5,484 nucleotides of DNA from an uncultured Veillonella sp. (GTDB taxonomy: Bacteria; Bacillota; Negativicutes; Veillonellales; Veillonellaceae): positions 1 to 5,484 of the forward strand of contig CAKPSA010000076.1 in assembly GCA_934183145.1 (NCBI GenBank), in the 5' to 3' direction. Positions 1 through 5,484 of this stretch are shown in pieces (the stretch's first letter is position 1; each line of letters opens with the position of its first letter). The notes below the pieces were generated by a model. It was not told the DNA's origin. It saw only the letters and a program-made list of their open reading frames with translations, and did no database searches. The position numbers were made by a program, and so were the translations under genes.

Positions 1-149
1 AACGCCATACGTCCTGCTGTAACGGGAAATTGAGCACCATCATGTAAAGGAGCCAATAAATCATTTGTAAAGTATTTCAAAATAAAACGCTCGGTCAATT
101 CATGACTAAATCGACCGCCATTCCCATGGACTAAGCGAACTCGTTCCAT
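1..149 (-). CDS. hypE: HypE, hydrogenase maturation carbamoyl dehydratase, N-terminal fragment (3' end off the window)
   Basis: Only the first 49 codons are present, because the gene runs off the left edge. The visible protein begins MERVRLVHGNGGR and continues with FTNDLLAPLHDGAQF and a TAGRMA segment. This is the usual N-terminus of HypE: an HGxGGR motif followed by an xNxxLxxxxDGA segment, the start of the PurM-like ATP-binding fold. In the family, HypE dehydrates the thiocarboxamide that HypF places on its C-terminal cysteine to give the thiocyanate that supplies CN to the iron; that C-terminus cannot be checked here. The ATG lies one base after the hypD stop codon (TAA-T-ATG). A strong Shine-Dalgarno GGGAGGA (complement 155-161) lies inside the last hypD codons, so translation is probably coupled to hypD. 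The reading frame is open to the edge with no sign of damage. Confidence 0.93.
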   Translation of the reverse strand, partial: MERVRLVHGNGGRFSHELTERFILKYFTNDLLAPLHDGAQFPVTAGRMA

Positions 150-150
150 A

Positions 151-1269
151 TTAATCCTCCCACGTCGATCCACCACTGGAATAACCGTATTTATACCATG
201 CTGCACAACTACCTTCTACAGATACCATGCAAGCACCAACAGGGTGGTCAGCGGTACAACTTTTACCAAATAATGGACATTCACTTGGCTTAATAAGCCC
301 TTGCAATACACGACCACATTGGCACCCTTTTGGATCAAGAGAAGGCTTTTCAAGCTGGATAGGTAATGCACGTTCCACATCATAGGCTGCATATGCATCC
401 TTTAATCTTAAGCCAGAGTTTGGAATAACACCGATACCACGCCATGCATCATCACATACATCATATACTTCTTTAATCATTGCTTGCGCTACAGGATTTC
501 CCTTCTGCATAACGACAGAATGGTATGTATTACCTACAACAAATTTGCCCGTTTTACGTTGCTCTAAAATATTTGCTATAGCTGATAAAATCTCAAGTCC
601 ATCAAAACCAGCAATACAAGACGGTATATGATATTCTTCAGGTAAGAATTGATATGGCTCTTCACCAATAATAACACTTACATGACCTGGCAAAATAAAG
701 CCATCAATATGCCCTTCTTGTTTATCTAGTAAAGCTCGTAATGCAGGGGGAACTAATTTATGAGATACAAGGAAGAAAACATTCTTCAGTCCTGCTGCAT
801 GAACTGCTTTTACTGTTGCACAAATTACGGCAATAGTCGTTTCAAATCCTATAGCCAGAAATACTATTTTCTTATCTGGATATTTTTTACTAAGTTCTAC
901 CACCTCTAAAGGGGTATAAATTACATGAATATGGGCGCCCTTTGTTTGAGCCTCACTAAGACTACTATAGCTACCAGGAACCTTTAACATATCTCCAAAA
1001 GTAGCAATAATAACATCATCCCGTTCAGCATAGGCTAACGCCTTATCCATATACGTTTGATCTGTTACACATACAGGACATCCTGGTCCACTGACAAGTT
1101 CAATACCACTTGGCAATAATTGACGAAGACCTTCACGGAAAATCGATACAGTATGTGTACCACATACCTCCATAAGCCGTACGGTTTCCCCAGGCTCATG
1201 AAGAGCATTAATACGTTTTAATAACGCATCAGCACTGTTCTGCTTTTCCTGCAAAGTAAGCTTCTTCAA
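151..1269 (-). CDS. hypD: HypD, [NiFe]-hydrogenase Fe(CN)2CO assembly scaffold protein
   Basis: HypD (372 aa) pairs with HypC to form the cytoplasmic scaffold on which the Fe(CN)2CO unit is built. All family signatures are visible: MEVCGTHT near residues 33-40 with the key C36, GPGCPVC at 61-67 (C64, C67), the ATFGDMLKVPGS stretch at 89-100, IGFETT near 140-145, ILPGHVSVIIG at 192-202, and a cysteine-rich C-terminus (C316, C318, C331, C338, C347, C354) that in the family holds a [4Fe-4S] cluster. The length equals that of E. coli HypD (about 373 aa). The start is a TTG at 1269: an in-frame TAG lies three codons upstream, no in-frame ATG occurs before MEVCG, and AGGGAG (complement 1280-1285) sits 10 nt upstream. 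The first 41 nt overlap the end of hypC in another frame, and hypE follows after one base. Function is highly certain; the exact start is less so. Confidence 0.96.
   Translation of the reverse strand: MKKLTLQEKQNSADALLKRINALHEPGETVRLMEVCGTHTVSIFREGLRQLLPSGIELVSGPGCPVCVTDQTYMDKALAYAERDDVIIATFGDMLKVPGSYSSLSEAQTKGAHIHVIYTPLEVVELSKKYPDKKIVFLAIGFETTIAVICATVKAVHAAGLKNVFFLVSHKLVPPALRALLDKQEGHIDGFILPGHVSVIIGEEPYQFLPEEYHIPSCIAGFDGLEILSAIANILEQRKTGKFVVGNTYHSVVMQKGNPVAQAMIKEVYDVCDDAWRGIGVIPNSGLRLKDAYAAYDVERALPIQLEKPSLDPKGCQCGRVLQGLIKPSECPLFGKSCTADHPVGACMVSVEGSCAAWYKYGYSSGGSTWED
155..161 (-). promoter_or_regulatory. Ribosome binding site of hypE inside the end of hypD
   Basis: GGGAGGA reads toward hypE and ends 5 nt before its ATG at 149. 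It sits within the last codons of hypD, so the ribosome finishing hypD covers the hypE start region. This fixes the hypE start and suggests translational coupling. Confidence 0.75.
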
Positions 1270-1480
1270 GTTCTTCTAGCTCCCTAAAGGCCTCTAATGT
1301 TTTTTGTGCCTCTTCTTCATCAACAATTTGTACAGCAAAACCCGCATGGACTAACAACCAATCTCCTACCTTTGCTTCTGGTACGAGGAGTAAGCTGCAG
1401 TCACGGGTGGCACCTGTTAATTCAACAGTGCCAATAGCATCATTCACAGCGACTAACTGTGCTGGTACAGCTAAGCACAT
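1229..1480 (-). CDS. hypC: HypC/HybG-family hydrogenase maturation chaperone
   Basis: This 83-aa protein starts MCLAVPAQ, the HypC signature in which Cys2 becomes the N-terminal residue after Met removal and binds both the iron unit and the hydrogenase large-subunit precursor. The second conserved block, GDWLLVHAGFAVQIVDEEEA (residues 39-58), matches the family LVHxGFA motif with its conserved His (H45). By family knowledge it works with HypD in Fe(CN)2CO assembly and then escorts the iron to the large subunit. The ATG at 1480 has AGGAG 5 nt upstream. The acidic helical tail (about 55-77) and the terminal EQC are encoded partly in the 41 nt that overlap hypD. The C-terminal cysteine is unusual to my eye, and its importance is unknown. 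The 143-nt gap from hypF leaves room for a separate promoter. Confidence 0.95.
   Translation of the reverse strand: MCLAVPAQLVAVNDAIGTVELTGATRDCSLLLVPEAKVGDWLLVHAGFAVQIVDEEEAQKTLEAFRELEELEEAYFAGKAEQC
1280..1285 (-). promoter_or_regulatory. Probable ribosome binding site of hypD, within hypC
   Basis: AGGGAG lies 10 nt upstream of the TTG codon at 1269 and inside hypC coding sequence. It is the only purine-rich Shine-Dalgarno-like motif close to a usable start. An in-frame TAG between this site and the TTG prevents a longer HypD. The spacing is slightly long, so initiation may be modest unless helped by ribosomes translating hypC. Confidence 0.5.
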
Positions 1481-1569
1481 ACTATCTCCTTATATATTAC
1501 TTTAATAACAAATTCTATGCGTTTGCTTTTATGAAAGTAAACTCACAATATATAAATATTTCTAATATC

Positions 1570-1578
1570 ATTGTATCA
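1570..1578 (-). promoter_or_regulatory. Candidate extended -10 promoter for hypCDE
   Basis: Reading toward hypC, the 143-nt hypF-hypC gap contains TGATACAAT, an extended -10 element (TGn-TACAAT). A perfect TATAAT lies just upstream (complement 1581-1586) as an alternative -10. Neither has a good -35 hexamer at 16-18 nt. Use of the first would start the transcript near 1563 and give a leader of about 80 nt. The leader contains a weak hairpin (1521-1542: two 4-bp stems separated by one mismatch, 4-nt loop) and then AGGAG before the hypC ATG. The gap is AT-rich, so chance matches are possible. Confidence 0.45.
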
Positions 1579-1604
1579 CAATTATAGTAATTATTAAGTG
1601 ATAC
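1573..1604. repeat. Inverted repeat overlapping the hypC promoter region
   Basis: Perfect 7-bp arms GTATCAC (1573-1579) and GTGATAC (1598-1604) enclose 18 nt. Inside them AATTA (1580-1584) and TAATT (1588-1592) pair around a 3-nt loop, leaving a 5-nt bulge on one side. The structure overlaps both candidate -10 elements, so it could be an operator. A terminator for hypF is less likely because no T-run follows on either strand and the stem is AT-rich. Confidence 0.5.
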
Positions 1605-1623
1605 TAACTACAAGAATACATAA

Positions 1624-3903
1624 CTATTTCTGATTACCAACCCATAATTGACCAAGTGCCAATCCGCCATCATTGGAAGGAACAGCTTCATTCATATACA
1701 AATTGCCTACATGCCAAGCGCGATATAGTAACTCAACTAATTCGCGATTTTGAAATACGCCGCCAGAGATAGCCGCATCTCTAATGTTATATCGCTCCAT
1801 TAAATCCGCTGCGGTTTCACATAATGCGATAGCAACGGTTTTATGGAAGGAGCTAGCAAGATGAGCTCTAGATTCACCATTAACTACACCATCCATAATG
1901 GATTGAACAGTAGGTATAAAATCAAGAATTCGCCCATCATAGTTGTAATCAAGTAGCGATCCTTTTTCTTCACCACATAAGGCCTCTAAAGCAATAGCAA
2001 TTTGCGCATCATAGGTGTGAACCATACCAAGCCCCAAAAGAGAGCCTACTGCATCAAATAAACGACCACAGCTCGTTGCTTGAACCATAGGCATCGTAGA
2101 TTGTAATGCTTTATCTAATATTTCCCAACCTTTAGGCAGTCCTTTCATCCAATCCTGGTAGATTGGTGGAATATCATTACCATAATAATTTCGGATATAC
2201 CACAAGGCTTGCCGCCATGGCTCAGAAACGGCTTTCTCTCCGCCCGGTAATGGCGCTTCATGGATATGAGCTAAGCGTTGATATTGGCCCCCCTTACAAA
2301 GGAGGAATTCACCCCCCCATACGGTCCCATCTGGACCATATCCAGTACCATCCATGGCAATACCTAGCACAGGGCCTTCAAGATTGTGCTCTGCCATAAC
2401 TGATGCAATATGAGCATGATGATGTTGAACTGATATGACAGGAATCTGTGAGCTTTTACCAATACGTTCTCCCAAATGAGCAGAGAAAAATTGGGGATGA
2501 CTATCTACCATAATTTTCTCAGGCTGTATGGAAAACAATTTTTCATATCGATCAATGGTCCACTCCAATGTGACATGAGTAGATGCATTTTGTAGATCAC
2601 CAATATGTGGGCCTACAAGAACTTCGGCGCCTTTATTCAATGCAAAGGCATTTTTTAGATCACTACCCATAGCTAATATCGGGCTTTGTCCTGAAATTTC
2701 GCAATGAATAGGTTCTGGTACATAGCCGCGACTACGACGAATAAATCGAGGTTTATTATGAATAACGGTTACAACCGAATCATCGAGGGGTGCATAAATT
2801 TGACGATTATGCACCAAGAAATAGTCGGCAACCGTCCCTAACTCGTCAAAGGCTTGGTCATCATCATATAATACGGGATCACCACTGCGATTACCGCTCG
2901 TCATAACCCAAGCCGCATCAGATGGTAATAATACCTCATGCATTGGTGTATATGGTAACATTACGCCAAGCATGTGATTATCTGGTGCCACATGCGGGCT
3001 CAAACGTACCAAACTATCATGATTTCTTTCTAATAACACGATAGGTCGTTCCATCCCAGTCAAAACATCTAGTTCTACATCACTCAGATGGACAAGCTCA
3101 ATTGCCGTATCTAAAGACCCTACCATAATGGCTAATGGTTTATGTGGCCTATTTTTACGCTCACGTAAGCGTTGAACCGCAGCATCATTTCGAGCATCAC
3201 AGACTAGATGGAAGCCACCAATACCCTTTATAGCGACAATACTTCCTTCGTTAATTAATTCACGGGTTGTATTCCATATATTTACTGTATCTACAACCGT
3301 ACGATTAGGTTTATATAAAGTATAATGAGGACCACATTGAATACAAGCATTTGGTTCAGCACGATAACGGCGCCCCTCTATATCTTCATATTCAGCCTTA
3401 CAAGATTCACACATAGGGAACTCATCCATCGTCGTTCGTTCCCGATCATAAGGAAGCGATTTAATAATCGTATATCGAGGACCACAATTTGTACAATTGA
3501 TAAAAGGATATTCCTTTCTACGCTTGTCCTGTTGTAGTTCGTTAAGACAGTCATCACATGGTGCCGTATCAGCACTAATAAATGTGCTAACTGCTTCACC
3601 TAATGGAGATGGCTTCACAGAAAAGTCAACTTCATTATCTTTTATAGTAAGATGTTGTACCCTTTGACTTGTAATGCGGCACAATCGAGGTCGGTCATCT
3701 TGAATTGCATCTAAAAATAACTGTAAATCACCAATATAACCTTGTACCTCAACGTAAACACCTTGGCTATCATTATATACAAAACCAGTTAACCCTAGAG
3801 AATGTGCCCACATAGAAACAAGGGGCCGGAATCCGACCCCTTGAACTATACCGGTATAACGAATTCCCCAGCGTTCTATAGTTTGATTACTATTTTGTTT
3901 CAT
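1624..3903 (-). CDS. hypF: HypF carbamoyltransferase, hydrogenase maturation
   Basis: HypF (759 aa, about the usual 750) converts carbamoyl phosphate to carbamoyl-AMP and passes the carbamoyl group to the C-terminal cysteine of HypE, the first step toward the CN ligands. Domains run in family order: acylphosphatase (about 12-98, with VQGVGFRP at 20-27), four CxxC zinc-binding pairs (C116/C119, C137/C140, C165/C168, C187/C190), a YrdC-like nucleotide-binding domain (about 210-390, with AIKGIGGFHL and KxRPxKPLAIMV), and a Kae1-like domain (about 405-759) with HHHAH at 494-498, MDGTGYGPDGTVWGGE at 517-532, ISGGVFQN at 712-719 and VPSNDGGLALGQ at 741-752. No key motif is missing. The ATG at 3903 has AGGAG 5 nt upstream. 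It follows scfB by 34 nt with no terminator, so it is probably transcribed with it. Two runs of G (7 and 6) in the coding strand near codons 529-539 are unlike the surrounding 40% GC sequence. Confidence 0.97.
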   Translation of the reverse strand: MKQNSNQTIERWGIRYTGIVQGVGFRPLVSMWAHSLGLTGFVYNDSQGVYVEVQGYIGDLQLFLDAIQDDRPRLCRITSQRVQHLTIKDNEVDFSVKPSPLGEAVSTFISADTAPCDDCLNELQQDKRRKEYPFINCTNCGPRYTIIKSLPYDRERTTMDEFPMCESCKAEYEDIEGRRYRAEPNACIQCGPHYTLYKPNRTVVDTVNIWNTTRELINEGSIVAIKGIGGFHLVCDARNDAAVQRLRERKNRPHKPLAIMVGSLDTAIELVHLSDVELDVLTGMERPIVLLERNHDSLVRLSPHVAPDNHMLGVMLPYTPMHEVLLPSDAAWVMTSGNRSGDPVLYDDDQAFDELGTVADYFLVHNRQIYAPLDDSVVTVIHNKPRFIRRSRGYVPEPIHCEISGQSPILAMGSDLKNAFALNKGAEVLVGPHIGDLQNASTHVTLEWTIDRYEKLFSIQPEKIMVDSHPQFFSAHLGERIGKSSQIPVISVQHHHAHIASVMAEHNLEGPVLGIAMDGTGYGPDGTVWGGEFLLCKGGQYQRLAHIHEAPLPGGEKAVSEPWRQALWYIRNYYGNDIPPIYQDWMKGLPKGWEILDKALQSTMPMVQATSCGRLFDAVGSLLGLGMVHTYDAQIAIALEALCGEEKGSLLDYNYDGRILDFIPTVQSIMDGVVNGESRAHLASSFHKTVAIALCETAADLMERYNIRDAAISGGVFQNRELVELLYRAWHVGNLYMNEAVPSNDGGLALGQLWVGNQK

Positions 3904-3937
3904 ATAAACTCCTACTATAGACGGAGAATTAAGGCTA

Positions 3938-5347
3938 TTAACCTAATGCTACAGGAATACTGCCATCAATACCCGCTTGTTCTAACTCAGCTTGAATCAT
4001 AATGGCGCATTCAATACGTTTCTTTTGTAAGCGACAACCAAATTCATAAGGTGTTTCTAAATCGCCACCTAATGTAATGTTGTTAGCATGACAACCGCCA
4101 GAACAGAAGAATTTTGCCCAACATTCAGCACAAGTTGGTTTTGAAAATACATGTGTATTTCGGAAATCTTTAGGAATTTCTGTATTTTGTAAGCCATCAT
4201 AGACATTACCAAGGATAAAACCATCTTTGCCTACAAATTGGTGACATGGATAGATATCACCATTTGGTACAATTGCCATATATTCATGGCCTGCTCCACA
4301 ACCGCGAAGGCGTTTTGCCATACATGGGCCACGATATAAATCCATACGGAAGTGGAAGAAGTTAAACTTCTCACCCCAACCTTCCAATTGACGTTGTAGA
4401 TAAATATCTGCTAATTTTTCATATTCTTTTTCAAGAACTGGCCAATCTTCTTCACGAAGTACATAATCCCCTTCTTCACCTACTACAGGCTCCATGGATA
4501 AATGTTCAAAGCCAAGATCGGACATAGCCATAACGTCTTTTGTAAAATCTAAATTTTTATGTGTATAAGTACCACGTACGTAGTATTCAAGACCATGACG
4601 TTGTTTTACAGCATTGATAAGATTTTTAGCAATATATTTATAGGATTCAGCACCACTACCAGCTACAGGGCGCATTGCATTATGTACGGATTCACGACCA
4701 TCCAAAGACAATACAAGACTCATCTTATGTTCGTTTACATAATCAATTTTATCTTGTGTTAACAACATGCCATTTGTAGTCAATGTAAGCTTAAAGATCT
4801 TATTGTGCTTTTCTTGAATGGATTCGATATATTCAACTGTTTGTTTTACAACATCCCAGTTCAATAAAGGTTCCCCACCAAAGAAATCGATCTCACAATG
4901 TTGACGAGGGCCACTCATTTTAATGAGGAAATCTACAGCGCGTTTTGCCACATCAAAGCTCATTAACTCGCGTTTTACACCGCCGTAATCACCTTGGCTG
5001 GCAAAGCAGTATTTACATGCCAAATTACAATCATGAGCAATATTTAAGCATAATGCCTTAACAATAGGTTTTTCACCTACTACAAGTTTAAACTCAGTAC
5101 TCATTGGGGCAAACAATTGCTCAGCTTTAATGAGCTCATCTAACTCATCCATAATCTCATCGAGTTCTACTGCATCTTCTTTAGCATCTAACGCAGCATG
5201 CACTGCATCGCGATTAGTGCCATCATATATGTCAAGAACTCTATCAATGAGTTCGTCGATAACGTGAATAATACCGCTATTTACATCTAAGCAGTAATAG
5301 TTATCCTTCATCCGAAACTTATGGATCATTGGTTTTAATTCTAACAT
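3938..5347 (-). CDS. scfB: SCIFF peptide maturase, radical SAM/SPASM thioether-forming enzyme
   Basis: A 469-aa radical SAM enzyme of the CteB/ScfB family, which links cysteine thiols of the small SCIFF peptide to carbon atoms of nearby residues (ranthipeptide thioethers). The N-terminus (about 7-80, MIHKF...VNSGIIHVIDE) resembles the PqqD-like peptide-recognition domain of CteB. The radical SAM cluster motif is CNLACKYC (C107, C111, C114), followed by GGEP at 157-160. The C-terminal SPASM-type auxiliary cluster region has C342, C350, C368, C406, C409, C415, C419 and C438, including GPCMAKRLRGCGAGHEY, YPCHQFVG, CAECWAKFFCSGGC and a late CRLQKKRIEC; these match my memory of CteB closely. The start at 5347 is chosen because GGAGG ends 4 nt upstream. 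A longer frame from a GTG at 5413 would begin inside the predicted -10 box and add 22 residues not expected in the family. hypF follows after 34 nt. A related SPASM peptide maturase is the only real alternative. Confidence 0.92.
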   Translation of the reverse strand: MLELKPMIHKFRMKDNYYCLDVNSGIIHVIDELIDRVLDIYDGTNRDAVHAALDAKEDAVELDEIMDELDELIKAEQLFAPMSTEFKLVVGEKPIVKALCLNIAHDCNLACKYCFASQGDYGGVKRELMSFDVAKRAVDFLIKMSGPRQHCEIDFFGGEPLLNWDVVKQTVEYIESIQEKHNKIFKLTLTTNGMLLTQDKIDYVNEHKMSLVLSLDGRESVHNAMRPVAGSGAESYKYIAKNLINAVKQRHGLEYYVRGTYTHKNLDFTKDVMAMSDLGFEHLSMEPVVGEEGDYVLREEDWPVLEKEYEKLADIYLQRQLEGWGEKFNFFHFRMDLYRGPCMAKRLRGCGAGHEYMAIVPNGDIYPCHQFVGKDGFILGNVYDGLQNTEIPKDFRNTHVFSKPTCAECWAKFFCSGGCHANNITLGGDLETPYEFGCRLQKKRIECAIMIQAELEQAGIDGSIPVALG

Positions 5348-5350
5348 GGT

Positions 5351-5356
5351 ACCTCC
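5351..5356 (-). promoter_or_regulatory. Ribosome binding site deciding the scfB start
   Basis: GGAGGT lies just before the ATG at 5347 (4 nt from GGAGG to ATG, slightly short). No comparable site serves the upstream GTG at 5413 or the internal ATG at 5329, so 5347 is the best start. Confidence 0.75.
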
Positions 5357-5364
5357 AAATAATA

Positions 5365-5373
5365 TGTATGGTA
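5365..5373. repeat. Inverted copy of the TACCATACA element in the scfB leader
   Basis: TGTATGGTA is the exact reverse complement of the element at 5453-5461 and lies between the leader hairpin and the Shine-Dalgarno of scfB. Together the two copies bracket the -10 box. A role as a half-operator is a guess from position only. Confidence 0.3.
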
Positions 5374-5396
5374 AAAGCTCTACTATATAGAACTTT
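5374..5396 (-). other. Hairpin in the 5' leader of scfB
   Basis: The leader reads AAAGTTCTA, loop TATAG, TAGAGCTTT: a 9-bp stem with one G-U pair and a 5-nt loop, extendable by one more G-U pair at the base. If transcription starts about 7 nt after the -10 box (near 5397-5398), this hairpin forms the very 5' end of the mRNA. It lies about 18 nt upstream of the Shine-Dalgarno, so it should not block translation directly. Such 5' stems are known to protect some bacterial mRNAs from decay; that role here is inference. Confidence 0.5.
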
Positions 5397-5403
5397 CTAG
5401 ATA

Positions 5404-5412
5404 ATTGTACCA
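5404..5412 (-). promoter_or_regulatory. Extended -10 promoter for scfB (and probably hypF)
   Basis: TGGTACAAT on the minus strand fits TGn plus a near-consensus TATAAT box (one mismatch). No good -35 hexamer is present 16-18 nt upstream, as is common for extended -10 promoters. The predicted start near 5397 gives a leader of about 50 nt. No terminator is seen between scfB and hypF, so this promoter probably serves both. Confidence 0.55.
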
Positions 5413-5452
5413 CATTTCTACGCTAAACGTTATGAAAAGAGTCATAAAGATA

Positions 5453-5468
5453 TACCATACAAGGTATG
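5453..5468. repeat. TACCATACA element with small dyad upstream of the scfB promoter
   Basis: TACCATACA (5453-5461) overlaps a dyad CATAC-AAG-GTATG (5456-5468). A perfect 9-bp inverted copy, TGTATGGTA, occurs at 5365-5373 in the scfB leader. The two copies flank the predicted promoter about 88 bp apart. They could be paired binding sites for a regulator, or the dyad could belong to the end of an upstream gene outside the window. Confidence 0.35.
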
Positions 5469-5484
5469 TATTAAAAACATAAAT

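Noticed and set aside
216..398. Minus-strand 60-codon frame within hypD
   Set aside because: It is an out-of-frame reading of the conserved HypD C-terminus, with no ribosome site and no recognisable product.
1227..1231. TGATG stop-start overlap at the end of hypC as the hypD start
   Set aside because: The ATG is not in the hypD frame and its frame stops after three codons.
1529..1548. Possible Rex or CRP/FNR-type operator (TTGTGA-N8-TCATAA) in the hypC leader
   Set aside because: The half-sites are separated by 8 nt rather than the usual 6 and one arm has a mismatch, so the match to known redox-regulator sites is too weak to claim.
1573..1604. Rho-independent terminator after hypF
   Set aside because: The stem is AT-rich, bulged and not followed by a run of T on either strand, so it fits an operator better than a terminator.
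2163..2399. Plus-strand open frame of 78 codons opposite hypF
   Set aside because: It is antisense to well-conserved HypF motifs, the product looks like no known protein, and the AGGAGG on the plus strand near 2301 lies inside the frame, not before its start. It is a shadow of hypF.
3325..3599. Short frames on both strands across the HypF zinc-finger region
   Set aside because: They overlap the four CxxC pairs of HypF in other frames or the opposite strand and have no independent support.
3802..4002. Plus-strand 66-codon frame across the scfB-hypF junction
   Set aside because: It is antisense to both genes, the composition is unconvincing and there is no visible promoter or ribosome site.
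4559..4762. Plus-strand 67-codon frame opposite scfB
   Set aside because: It lies antisense to the conserved radical SAM core and is hydrophobic only as a by-product of reading AT-rich complement.
5348..5413. Extended scfB start at a GTG at 5413
   Set aside because: The first codons would overlap the predicted -10 box, no ribosome site precedes the GTG, and the 22 added residues are not expected in the SCIFF maturase family.

Overview
The window is about 40% GC and carries one gene string, all read on the minus strand (right to left): a SCIFF-type radical SAM peptide maturase (scfB), then the [NiFe]-hydrogenase maturation genes hypF, hypC, hypD and the first 49 codons of hypE, cut by the left edge. 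The SCIFF maturase points to an anaerobic Clostridia/Negativicutes-type Firmicute. Together with base composition and protein style, a Veillonella-like member of the Negativicutes is my best guess, but this is inference, not a database result.

Layout from the upstream (right) end: 5348-5484 is a non-coding leader with an extended -10 promoter, a hairpin near the predicted transcript start and inverted TACCATACA elements. scfB covers 3938-5347. After a 34-nt gap without a terminator comes hypF (1624-3903). A 143-nt gap then holds a 7-bp dyad overlapping extended -10-like sequences, so hypCDE may have its own regulated promoter. hypC (1229-1480) overlaps hypD (151-1269) by 41 nt, and hypD is separated from hypE (start at 149) by one base.

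Functionally, HypF and HypE make the cyanide ligand from carbamoyl phosphate, and HypC-HypD form the scaffold on which the Fe(CN)2CO unit is built before delivery to the hydrogenase large subunit. The nickel-insertion genes hypA and hypB and the hydrogenase structural genes are not in the window. ScfB belongs to a different pathway: it installs thioether crosslinks on the small Cys-rich SCIFF peptide (a ranthipeptide). Its likely co-transcription with hyp genes is the most interesting arrangement here. The SCIFF precursor gene, usually next to the maturase, is not in the 137 nt upstream that can be seen.

No tRNA, rRNA, CRISPR array, insertion sequence or convincing Rho-independent terminator was found. 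No stretch over 300 nt is without a gene.
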